The position numbers were made by a program, and so were the translations under genes. The notes below the pieces were generated by a model, which worked only from the letters and a program-made list of their open reading frames with translations, did no database searches and was not told the DNA's origin. Below, piece by piece: positions 24,576 to 37,200 of a stretch of DNA of 64,000 nucleotides. Source of the DNA: Brienomyrus brachyistius (Eukaryota; Chordata; Actinopteri; Osteoglossiformes; Mormyridae). Every line of letters starts with the position of its first letter. Positions within the stretch are counted from its first letter, which is position 1. The DNA lies in NCBI RefSeq assembly GCF_023856365.1, contig NC_064535.1:10932363-10996362 (forward strand), in the 5' to 3' direction.

Positions 24576-24868
24576 GGCTGTTGGTGAGGCTAGGGACAAA
24601 TCCTTGCTGTTGCTGGAAACTTCTAGTCATCTCTGGTTGTCTCATGCATAAATTGTAAAACATCATCTTCTACAATTACACGTTAAATCAATGCTTCTGC
24701 AGATGTGTAGTATCAAAGATCATCTGATTGAAATGGCGATTTCCGGCAATTTTCAATGAACTGGTTATTGAAGATCATTGAATTGATGTATGCCTAAGTT
24801 TTGAAACAGCATTTCTCAATTTAATTCCAAGAATTTGACAAGTATTTCAAGATTTTTATAAAATGTGA

Positions 24869-24874
24869 TTTATT
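24869..24874 (-). terminator. fam204a: Probable fam204a poly(A) signal
   Basis: AATAAA on the minus strand, about 300 nt downstream of the stop codon at 25177-25179. This would give a 3' UTR of about 320-330 nt. Other A/T-rich signals exist nearby, so the exact cleavage site is uncertain. Confidence 0.55.
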
Positions 24875-25119
24875 GTGATGTGTTTCTCTTTCAGATGCAG
24901 CAATATATATGAATGAATTGAACATATGAATTAAGTCCTCGTACACAAAGCACTGTGTCAACTGTACATTACAGCTGTTCCTTATGCAACATTTACATTA
25001 ACTATTTACATGCAAAAAATAAACAAAAATCACGTATGTTTCAGTATACCATTTTGCATAATATAAAATAATTATTACAGTATTTCCTAAGCAATTAAAC
25101 TAAAAGTCCCTTATAAATG

Positions 25120-25121
<2 letters not shown>

Positions 25122-25155
<34 letters not shown>
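25122..25155. repeat. (AT)n microsatellite in the fam204a 3' UTR
   Basis: 34-bp AT dinucleotide run starting just downstream of the stop codon in gene orientation. Confidence 0.95.
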
Positions 25156-25157
<2 letters not shown>

Positions 25158-25176
25158 AAATCTTATACGTTGGAAG

Positions 25177-25228
25177 TCACATGTAGCCCATGTTGCTCTT
25201 AGTTTCCCATCTTTTCTTGGCTTCAAAT
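25177..25228 (-). CDS. fam204a: fam204a terminal coding exon 7
   Basis: 52 nt including the TGA stop, acceptor TTTCAG|ATTTGAAG. Encodes [16 protein letters not shown], which to my knowledge is identical to the mammalian C-terminus. Confidence 0.95.
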
Positions 25229-28200
25229 CTGAAATGATATTAAAAGAATAGCATTAATGTTAATTTTCAGATAACCACAATTTAAAATCACTTAGCTATG
25301 CAACAATTTGGCAGGGTTGAGGGACACTGCCATACGATATAGAAATGTATGGTCGAGGTGATGGTTTATTAATAAATAATATTATGGATGATGATCTCTT
25401 CTGACAGTAATTCTAATATCAAGACTGCATTTGCAGTAACATTTTAATGACATGAAAACAAATAGGTAGGACATTGTAAACTGCCTTTTGGAACTGATTG
25501 CATCAAGATTCACCACTGACAGAGCGCTTTTTTCCACAGAGACACTGGATTTTAAAAAGTGAAAACTGAAGAACAGCCACCAAGGCTGTCATAAATGTGG
25601 TGTGTAAAATGTATTTTGATTTAATGAAACTGAAAAATAATCCGAGAAACATGACTAACCCCCAAGCTACTTGTTTCTTCTTTTTCTGGGCTTCCCCTGA
25701 AGCTGCTGCTTCCTGTTTGGTTTTCACAAAGTCACGGCAATCTGTGGCTTTCGCGATTTTCACGGCCAGCTATTGAAAAGCAGACAGAGACAAGGCCCAT
25801 TAGCAAATGTAAAGCAGTCATCCTGGAACACACACCTTCTACAGTGCCCGTGGAACAAAAAGCAACTCATAATGTTACAGCAATCTAGCATTATATTCCA
25901 CCATTATGGAAAATAAAATGAGCTGAAAAGAGAAACAAACAAAAAAATAAATCTTCATTACCAACAAATTCAAAACGCTACAGCAGTGAAATAATTAATG
26001 TATTTGAACATCAGTGTGGGTTTCCTGGTAAAATCTTAAATGCCGAACAAAATAAGTCGGATGTGCTCAGAATTATCAGTTTGATTACTATTATGTGATA
26101 AGACTGATACTTTGATTTCCAAAAAGAACATTAACGAAGACAATATTGCTTTCTCGAGCCAATAAGCCTCATCAAATAACCAAATCTCACTCCTCTCCAC
26201 CAGCAGACCTATGCCGCCTTTGACGGGGAAAATGATAAACCTGAATTGCGTGTCATTTATAATACCATTACATGTGCGATATGTCCATTATTATAGCAAA
26301 ATTCACACTATACACCTTCAGTGAAACCAATAGAAAAGGACTATGCGAGGGAGAAAAATACCAACCCTTCATCGCACCTTTTTATAGATTTTGGAGGATA
26401 ACAAGTGAATAAATTAAATTCTAACAATCACTAAATATTACTATAATTCAGCATAATATTCACATATTCAGTATAATCAAATACAAATTCTGGATGGATT
26501 ACGACATACAAAGAAGAGGAAATTCTTGGGGTAATAAAGAAATGTATCATAATTTCTGCACCTGAAAAAAACAGGGGGGAAAAAAATAAATGTTTCAATA
26601 ATAATTAACTGGGATAAACTTTATTAGAAAGACTGAAACTAAAATATCTTATAATGTATGCTGGGATTAAGCAGGTCAGAGCGCGTAGTCAGGAAAAATT
26701 AAACTCTAAAGGCTTTTTATCACCATATTTCAGGAACCAAGGGTATAAAATGTTCTAATTTGGGATACATTAAAAGCCATAAAGGTCTTTCAAAAAGATT
26801 AATGGTACTTTGCTTGGATTTAAGATAAGGGCTTTAGCTGGCTGTAAGTGCCTGGCTCTGGCTGGGCCCTCGAGGCATTCATCTATAGAATCACTCGGAA
26901 GATTTGTAAAAGCATCTGCATAACCTGAAGCTAACTGTGGCAGTCGGTTAATTCTTCACATTTTTATAGGTTTAAAACCTGTAAATCATGTTTTCTAGTC
27001 AGATGTTGGTAAAAAAGGCAAAGTTATAATGGCAGATCATGCTTATGTTAAGTGTAGATTAACGAAAAGATTTTTTGAAGGGTTTTTTCTGAGAACTGTG
27101 CAGTGTTGAAGGGCTGAAACATCTGTGGTGAAAGACGAAAAGAGATTTTTTCCCCCCCCAGTTGTTTTCACAGAAAATATCATATCCAGCAAAAACAAAC
27201 AATCTAGAACATGCTAAATTATTTCAAATTTATTTCCTTTTTGTTCTACACAAGGATTACTCATATATCGTGCTTATGTTAAAGGGATATTTCCTATGCA
27301 AATATCTTCAAAACGTTCCATGCTAAACATTTCTTCAAATATTTCTCAAAATCAAAATAATAACCATTTCCCCCCTCTTTCAAATACGGAGAACTGTAGC
27401 TATTTAAAGCAGTAAAGGTCTTTTTTAATCAGTTCTTGATTGTCTTTACCAGAGCACAACATTAATGTCAACCAAGTTACCTAGGAGACGGAACAGATCA
27501 AAGAGACAAAAAAAAACACCCTCAAATGTCTGATTAATCAAGCCTGCAAACAGCTTATTTCTTTTAGCCTGCATGCAAGTATGAAAATGAGATTCTAAGC
27601 AGTACATTGTGCAGATTTGTTCATTCTTATCAGAACAAAGCCAGCGGCAGCTTATTTCATGGATCACTGGCACTGTCATCGCCGCTGCACTGAGCAGGTG
27701 ACGGCTCTTCTTTTTATGGCTGGAACAAAATTAGCAAAAAGTCGGGACAAATTAGCCTCTCATATTTTCAGTAATATGACATTATTTTTCATTTACTTTT
27801 TGATCCACTTTTCAGGATTTTTGCCCTCCCCTCTCATGCATACTTCTTAATGCCAAATCCTTTCATATCATAAACTGGCAAAGGAGAAACAGCGGGTGAA
27901 TAATAATATATGTTCTCATACGTTCTTTGTTCAAGAGAAATTCAGAGGCTACTCCAACATTTAGAAAAGGCCACCATGTAGTAGCATTTTTATCTTTCCT
28001 TAAAGTTGTTTAACAGTGCTGATGGCGGCTAAAACAAAAGGGCAGGTGGTACGCAAGGCCAACATTAGTGCCGTGACCTAAAAATCAGGTAACTCCCGCA
28101 AATATACTACTGCAGATTTTGTCCACTAGGGGTAGATAAACAGCATTCTCGTCTAAAAAAATACTATAATCAACATTTTGTTGTTTACATGTTTACTTTT

Positions 28201-31200
28201 TAAGTAACTTCATTTTGCACATATATGCAGCGATGCATATTACTACCATGTCATTCATTAAAAATGTCTTGCCAACACATTTCAAAAGAATTCTAAGGGG
28301 AAGAAATTGATGAAAATTAATTATATTTATAACCAAATGACCAAGTGAGATAAAAAATGGGTATTAAAAAAGTAATAAAATATAAAAAAATCAATTTCAA
28401 ACTTCAAAAGACCCGTAAAATAAAAATGAAACCCTTATTTATATATTAATGCATCTTAAAACTCAGAAAACAAAATTTGAAGTCATTTACATTATTATCA
28501 TCTAGTATGACTTACTCTGTGACCATTCCGCAAAAAAATGTCTTCACTTCTACGATAATTTTTGCAATAAACTCCTAGCCACACACAAGTAATACAAATC
28601 CAGCACAATGACAATATCGACTTATAATCTTCTGCTATTTAGGTGCCATTCTGTTTTGCAAACAACATTACTGCCTACATGCAAGGAGACAGAACGAGAA
28701 ACTGTCTTTCTGGCATTTAAATACGCTGCTTCTAAACTTACAGGACATATTTAGGGAAAGGAAAAAAAAACTATGAAAGTTTTTCGGCTTTGTGCTCATC
28801 CCTTTATCTTATTCTTCTGAGTAGGCAAGGCTTATTAGAAAGCTTTGAACTCACACTTACAATAATGTGCCATCAACAGTTTTATAAGCTAATTAGAAAG
28901 CAGTTTAATTAATGACTGACTAGTAATAAAATGGCAATCATGAAAAACAAAACAGAAGGTGTTAAGCTTCCACTACCACCAATTAAAGAGTAATTACAAA
29001 CAAATTATATGTTTTGCTATGGGCTTTAATTTAAAAATGCTTTAATTAAAAAAAAAGAAAACATGGTAATTAATTAAACAGCATAAATCTACATTGAAAT
29101 GTATGGTTTTCTAAGTAATTAATGAAATACAATAATCCAAATTAGATTACACAGCTTTTGATAAAGCTTTGTATCAATTGATTTCAAAATTATTTTTTGC
29201 CACTCAGATATGTTGTTTTTTGTTAAGAAAAAAATCCATTCAATTTAAAAAATCTTTGTGGATATAAAAATGAAACACAATTTGTGGGTATGTATTTAAA
29301 ATCTTCCCACAAAGAACTTAAACTACAATGATTCTTAGACCTAGTACTCAGACCCAGTAGTAGACATACAAAATATAGCCCATATCCAGGTTATAGGTCC
29401 AAATTAAAAGGTTACAGATTTCTTTTGTTACAAATAAACAAACATATAATCAAATAAATAAAACTTAGACTTGGTGAAATAGGTTTGGTGCATGTGGATG
29501 GTTGTCCAGTAATGGACTGCCATACCATTAAGAGAATATCCTGACCACTGCTGTATATCTTGTTTAATATGGTTTTTAATTACAGGTCTTACAAATTCTG
29601 CTCTTATAAACTGCAGTTACTCTTCTCCTGCTTTACAAGACTACATACACTTAACAAGTATAAACACATTTTGATAGCTTTACTGGAGCTACTACAATGT
29701 AAAAATACATACAAGATAATTATTTATTATAATGAAGCAGACACCTTTTTGGAAAGTTTTCTCCAAATATATAACTCTTCCTGGGTCACTCGTCCTCATC
29801 ATAAACTCTAAATATAAATAAGATGTAATGGACTGGGCTCTACAGGATGGGAAAAAAATCAAAGACAAGATGCCAAGGTTAACTTCAATTCCCTCAGCAT
29901 TAAGTTTAATCAGAATCTTTCAGAATCAAGGGCCAATTGCATAAAACATCCTTAAGTCTTCTCTTTAAGATCTCCTTAAAATGTTCACTTAAGTATTTAA
30001 GGTTTTCTCCTTATCTTAGTCTTATACTTAAGGAATTCCTTAGAGTTCATTAAACGGTTGCACAAAAGACAGTAAGTAAAACAACTTAAGGTATCTCTGA
30101 CAGTATTTCAACCTCAACATGGCCTAAGAAAATGAACATACGCCAAGAAGAGTGATCCGTGACTGGGAGAACCAAAAGATGAGCAATTGATTTTGCATTA
30201 TAGATTGGACTGACAGTCAATTTATGATTTTATTTATGCAATGTTTGTGTGCGCACTTCTCGTTCACTGGCCCAGCTGTCTTGTTTACAGTCGCTTCCAG
30301 TGAACGGATGCAGTGCAGTTACTGACAAATACATATAAAAACACACACAGAGAAAGTTACATGGTGTGCATTTTGCATGCTGTGCCCCATATTTTAATGC
30401 TTAAAGCACACTTAACGGGACAAGTCTGTATCTTCTAGGATTATACTTAATAGTCCATTAATTCTGTTTTGCACTTTAAACGGACACAGTGCAGTCATTA
30501 TTAGTGACGCAACTCAAAATTATTACAAGAGATCGAATCGTGGGTGAACAGAAAACTATTAAAAAAAATATTTCTCACCTCTCTTAAGGGCTCTGTACAA
30601 ATGTGACGTTGACAGGCTGTTTTAATATTGAAAAGAGTGATTCTGTGATGCAGAATTTTTTCTGTTGTTTTTGGGGGGGGGAATGCAGGGTTACAGGTAT
30701 TCAAATATATTCAAATGAATTGCGTGACATTTGAAATTCGTTCGAACTTAATTTTTGAAAAACATGACAGCCCTTACTTGCTACTGTTGGAGGCACAATG
30801 ACAATACACAAGAAACAATTAAGGTTGATTCTCTCATGCACTTAAGTAAAAAAAAGTGCATAGATGTGTTCTCCCATCAACGTAAGACTGGGATTTACTT
30901 GCGCTTAAGCTAGATGTGCAAAGTGTGTTGCATATAATGACCCTTACGCACATTCTGCCACTGACTTAAGCACTTATAATTGTATTTTTCACTATGCACT
31001 CTGGAGGGCCGCAGTAAGTTACATACCTCTACATGGCCAAATGTAACATTGTAGTTTTCAGAAACCCATGCACATAACAAAATTAAACTTTACATTTGTC
31101 ATACATTTAGAAGTAAACGTCATAATCCAAAGCACATGTGAATGATTATATAATTACATACAAATTATATAACAGCAGCATATAGAAATGTAGACCCCTG

Positions 31201-34200
31201 GGCAAAAAAATGGCCAGACCCAACGTGCACAACATTAAGGTTTGGCTGATTGTCCAGAAGTGTATATACAAGTTTAGTACCATTAGGTAAGATTCAAATG
31301 ACATCGTCCTTGTCAACGCGCCTAGTAGGCTAAATGACTGGTCGATTAAAATACAATTCTTTCAATTAAAATGAGTAAAAAAGGTTCAAAGGAAGTAGTT
31401 CGCCTTTGCAATCCTAAGCAGAAGCGCAGGTATTTGCGTTCCGACAAGAGTGAGAGAGAGATGCCCTCATCTTCATGTTCTTCATGCTCTGCATTCCATG
31501 TGGATCATGAAATGCTCCTTTTGAACCATTACGGGACACGATTCGTCCCGTATTTTCATACATAAACATACACTTCATACACTAGATCAGGGATCCCCCA
31601 CTGTAATAAAGCTGAATGTTAAAAAGTTCTGAATGTTCTTGTTGCCAAAATCACTGAGGGAGTAACTCCGTATTCTTTCTTGATAAATTATTTAGACTTG
31701 CCTTCTTTTTTAGGTTAAGCGAGGTAGGCGTGTCCACACTGATAAGGAGAGAATATGGGCAACTCAAAATTGTGTAACTTTTTAAGTGCTTTTTTGACTT
31801 GACAGTAAGTGTCTGATTTGAGAATAGACAGTGAATAAATACAAGGCAAGATATATAACAATGAGGAGTAAATGCTAAAATGTTATAGTGTCTTTGCTCC
31901 CTTATGGTCATCAAAAGAAAGTTTTGATTTGTTTCTTCCAATGACCAGTGAAACAGCCATGAGCTGTTTAAGCAGTGATAGGCCTTTTCGAAGCTGTTTT
32001 GCAAGCTTTAGACTAGACTTCGAAAAAGGTCAATACTTTCAGATTTACTGTTTTCACAAGATGGCTTCTGCAGTCCCCCTTTGCATCCTCGGCTGCCATT
32101 TAGTACTGCTGCGTCAATTTTGGGCCCATTTCTCTCAGTTGAATCAGGTGTATATTTTCATTCATATAACGTTTTTGTCAAATGGTAATAAGTCACATCA
32201 AAGATCAAATAGAATAAACAGAGTAAAAAGATCCAGAGATAAGGAGTCAACAGCAATTCAAACTCAAGTCGCACTTAAGTGGAGCATATCTGCCACTTCA
32301 GACTTGACTCTGGAGTCATTCAAGTGCACATCTGAATCAACTTGCACTTGAGTCTTAGGACTCATGAACAATAACCCCCCCCAACAGGATAGCAATAAAC
32401 GTCTAGCTACAGTTATGTATATCATTGAATCATGGCTTTTGGATGCACAAATTAGAAAGCATATAAAAAGAGAGCAACAACTGAAAAGTCTAAGGAAAGA
32501 ATTGTATCCATTAAAGATGCTGATAAGGCATGAATAATAATACTGTCTTTCATAATGCCACTAGAGAATTAGCATCTTGTTCTCCATTCAGTCAGCATCA
32601 TAACCAACGTTAGCTGGCTAAAGTTAATGGGTCTGACGCAGGGCTGGGCAACAAACGATATATCGACTTATCGTCACATAAAATTTAAATGATAAGAAAA
32701 TGAGAAACTTTGATAAACTGTGGATAAGGTACACACTGCTTGACAGTACACATGAGCCACACATCACATCACAGAAATGAAAGCAATTCCATGCACAACC
32801 TACATACAGCAGACGGCAAGGCTGATTAAGCTAGAGGGGCATGTCACAAGGTACTATTTTGGTAATATCATGGGAGATAAGTGGTCCCTCAGAGGAAACG
32901 CTAAGTGTCAGTGAAGAAAGCAGCACTTTAAAAACCAAAGAAACACTTTTTAGGGTCAAAGTTCAACACAAAACAGACTGGTACTCTGTACTATAAACTG
33001 TCTGAAAACTCATGCCAACTAAACTTGGAAATACAGCAAGCTTATTTCACTACTTGAAATACACATATTGTACAACAAGCAAAATGGAAGTGCTCACAGG
33101 CACAATCTAGGGATGCATTGATTGATCAGTTGATCGCTCCTAACTGGCAGTCGGCTAATCAGTCTAAATATGGCCGATTATATGAACCGATCAAGTAGTT
33201 TGCCAACTAATGTTACTTTTTGTCCCAAGTTAGTCATGAACGATATGGCACTACATTTACTCTTATTTAGCAGAAACTTTTATCTATAGCTATGTACAAG
33301 GCAAGTAGCACATTACAAACTGTTGAGGAGTTGACTAGACATAAATGCGCGTAGCTGCCAATAATGTAATATCTGCCAATAATGTAATAAAATGGCAAAA
33401 CATGATAAATTTCTCAATTCTTAGTGTAATAAATGTCGATAATGTAATACTTGGCCAATCGTAATAATTTATTACATTCAGTAAAAAATTTCATCACGTT
33501 ATTGGTACAGAAAATGTATTATATTATTAGCCAGTTATTACATTATCGACTTTTATTACATTAAGAATCGTAAAATTATGTTATTGGCATTTATTCCATT
33601 ACTGGCAGGTACAGTGCTGCTTCCAATGAATGCCCACTTATAAGTGCACTACTTAACACTATTATAACGATAGAACTGGCAAGCACATATAGTTCATTAA
33701 GTTACAGAACAAAAATAGAGGGTATGCACATGAAGTCACAGTAGGCAGTTGTTACTGCAGTTACACCCACTGAGTGGCAAAAAAATTAACCTGAATTCCA
33801 TTTCTTTAACTAATGCTGCCAAAAAACACCTAAAATAGGAAAGAGCTGTTGTGAGACTGATTGCACAAATCGATGTAACAAGAAATCAAAGCTATATTTT
33901 TAACAACTGCTGAAAAATAAATAAAAGTGAAGCAAATGGATCGCTGCGATCTGCAGAAACAACTGGAATCCAGACTCCGAAACATGGATCTGCAGTTGGA
34001 ATTTCAATATACAAGTTGTAATAAAATAAAATATTTTGTACAGAGCTGTCCACATGCAAGTAGAATATCCATTGGTGTCCTCGTCACTTTCATTTCGTCA
34101 TCAAATCCCACCTTGAAGTACAACCAAGCGTCAAGCCTTTTGTTTGCCCTCTGGCTTTGCTTTGTGCATTTCCCTGGCGTCGAAATCAGGTACATATAAT

Positions 34201-37200
34201 TCAATTCAATTTAAATTTCAAAGGTTTTATTGTCATTCCTATAAATCAACACACAGTACAGCGGACAGGAGCTAAATGTGTTTCCTCAGGTCCTGGTGCA
34301 CAGTACAAAAAGAACTGAAGGAAATAGAACAAGTTAAAGAAATGGAATTCAAAGTAATAAAAAAAACCAGAAATAATAATAATGAATAATAAACATTTTA
34401 AAAGACATCAAATTTAAAATATAAATAGGAAGTGGCTGCAAGGTGACCATGCAACCATGTGCTAAATGAGGAGGCTGTACACAGTATACATACAAATGTC
34501 AAGCAACCTGATTCCTGGCCACATATCAATGTCCATGGTCCATTGGTCCTTTGGGGAGTTGTATGGATCTCTGTCGAGTCCAATTGCTTTAAATTTAAGC
34601 AGATGAATGTTTTTTTCACAGTTTCCCTGACTAAAACAAGCCATGTCCCAGCTGGATTTGCCACTCAGTCCGTCTAAGGGGGGCATGGCCCAGTGGGCAA
34701 GTGATGTCAGTGCATACATTCTACATTAAGTACTAGGGCTTAATTTACCAGGGTAATTGCTATTTTACCAATTGTTGCTATTTTACATAATGATTAGAAT
34801 TAAGTTGTGTGCATCAAGATAGCAGGCTATTGGGTGGAGATATTTAGCCTATTGTAGTAGATTAATATAGTGAAAAAGGCATTAAAATAGCATGGATTCA
34901 GAAATAAAATATACAAATATATATCACAGTCTGCTAAGACATGGAAACACTAGTGCATGTGAACTATTTTCGGGTGTGCTTAATACGAGTATGAGTGTGG
35001 CTAAATTTCCTTCAAGAAGTTCATTTATTTTATTTAAAAACATATGTAGCTTTAAAACTTCAGGCAAAATTACTTTGTATTTTCAAAAACGACAATTCAT
35101 ACTTTTATCAGCTACCTTGAGCGCAATAAAAACATCACTAAAACAAATCTGGATACTGCTACACTTCCAAAGAGATGACTGGAAGTAAACTCAAAATTTT
35201 TTTCCCTTGTTTAAATTTAATAATAAAAAAAAACAGTATTTAACTTTTCACATAAAAAGACATGAAAACAGTCAATATTATCAGTTGCCATAATTCAAAG
35301 TACGGTTGGGTTTCCACTTGCATCTTGTAAAACCTACCTCTCTAGTGGCAAGTCGGTCACTCAGTTCCTCCGCAGTTCCATAATCACCTTCTGTAATGGC
35401 CAAATCAATGCTCTTTTCTAGACCTGACTGGGGGAAACAAATACAGGAAAACATATATTTAATGCATACACTGTCAGTCACGTTTGGACACACTTGATTA
35501 AAGAGTAATTACATTAAGTCTATGTTTAAATGCGTGATTTTTTACAAACAGAAGTAGTGAAGTTGCTGACGAGTGTGAATTGTTCAAATGAACAGATGTT
35601 CTCTGCATGTGCCTACTGTGTAGCATAGAGGAAGAGGTATGCTGGTTCCGTGTGCTTTGCAAATGGTGATACGTTTGGTAGGTATCTCTAACTTTTTTCC
35701 GAAAATTTACACTATGGTACAGATAACCTTTATGTTCTTTAGTAGCTGACTGGCAGTAACAACACTAGTACCTAATCTTGCTAGTGAAGCAAGGTGTTTT
35801 TTTTCTGATTTACCAGTTTTCATATTGGTAATTTACACAGTGGTACACCAATGGAATTAGGCAAATTTACAGGATAATTAGACATTGCAGAGAATGCATT
35901 AATGAGATTAATGGCTTATTTGTACAGAACTGGGTGGGTCTTCTAGATACAGTTATAAGGCTGATCATTATATTGGTGGTGTGATGTTTACAGCTGATAT
36001 TTAGCTGTATTGCAGTTGCAAGAGTTTCAGTAATGAGTGTAAACAATGACTGCAGGAGTGAGGCCCCTTTCCTGATCTCCATATATAATGTGAAGCTTTG
36101 TGATGTTATTTCATTAGCAGTGACTGTGGCCATAGGCAAGTTTTGCAATATTATTATCCAATGAATGTACGGTTTTCCAAAGCCAATTTTCTGTGGTTGC
36201 AAATAGAAATTTCTAATTTATTTTGTTGAAAGCCTTTTCTGCACCTAATAATTCAATTAATGTTTTCATTCTGTTTTGTTTTGAAGGGTTCAATTATCTG
36301 TGCATTTATTCAAGTAATGGTTTTTAATTAAACCAGTTTGAATGCATAATGAAAACTGTAATAATCTCAATTCAGGTGACGAATGATTTCCTAAAAAGTT
36401 CACCATATTCATAAAGTCAGACCTCAGATCAAGATGAAGCTGATTGGTGGAAACATGTAATTTCTCAGCAATATCATACACTTTTAGGAAGAGTAAAAAT
36501 TGCAAATAATTACTATAGTATTATTTCACTGGAAAAATTTATTGAATCATTTCCGTGTATCTAACTCACGTTGGAGTCAGGTCATAAATAAAATCCATAA
36601 ATATGGTACATGAGTACAGGATACATTATTTCATATATGACTTGCTTATGTTTGAAAATAAGTGTAATACAGGAAAAAACACCCCGTAAGGAATATTAAA
36701 TGCCTCTCAGTATCTCACATACACTCACTGGCCACTTTATTAGGCACACCTGTCCAACTGCTCGTTGATGCAAATTACTGATCAGCCAATCACATGGTGG
36801 CAACTCAATGCATTTAGACATGTTGACATGGTCAAGACGAACCCCTGCAGTTCAAACCAAGCTTCAGAATGGGGAAGAAAGGTGATTTAAGTGACTTTGA
36901 ACGTGGCATGGTTGTTGGTGCCAGACGGGCTGGTCTAAGTATTGCAGGAACTGCTGATCTTCTGGGATTGTCACGCACAACCATCTCTAGGGTTTACAGA
37001 GAATAGTCCGAAAAAGGGAAAACATCCAGTGAGCGGCAGTTCTGTGGGCGAAAATGCCTTGTTGATGCCAGAGGTCAGAGGAGAATGGCCAGAGTGGTTC
37101 GAGCTGATAGAAAGGCAACAGTAACTCAAATAACCACTCGTTACAACCAAGGTATGCAGAAGAGCATCTCCGAACGCACAACACGTCGAACCTTGAGGCA

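Larger units (their letters stand above)
25770..35337 (-). other. fam204a intron 5 (9.6 kb)
   Basis: No second gene seen. Contains non-repetitive blocks at about 26810-27000, 27600-27850 and 28860-29070 that look like candidate conserved non-coding DNA. Also contains hAT-like scraps near 32635 and 33105, a fold-back element at 33353-33609 and a LINE-tail-like repeat at 34200-34340. An open frame of 159 codons at 31872-32351 (+) has no recognisable domain. Sequence near 29925-30080 and 30840-30990 has CTTAAG-rich composition suggesting an old DNA element. Confidence 0.6.

Noticed and set aside
31872..32351. 159-codon plus-strand open frame in fam204a intron 5
   Set aside because: No recognisable domain, low-complexity composition, antisense to the host gene and flanked by repeats. 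Chance opening is more likely.
33353..33609. CRISPR-like array because of recurring AATGTAATA units
   Set aside because: Units are irregular and arranged in mirror orientation without uniform spacers, in eukaryotic intron DNA. A fold-back element explains them.
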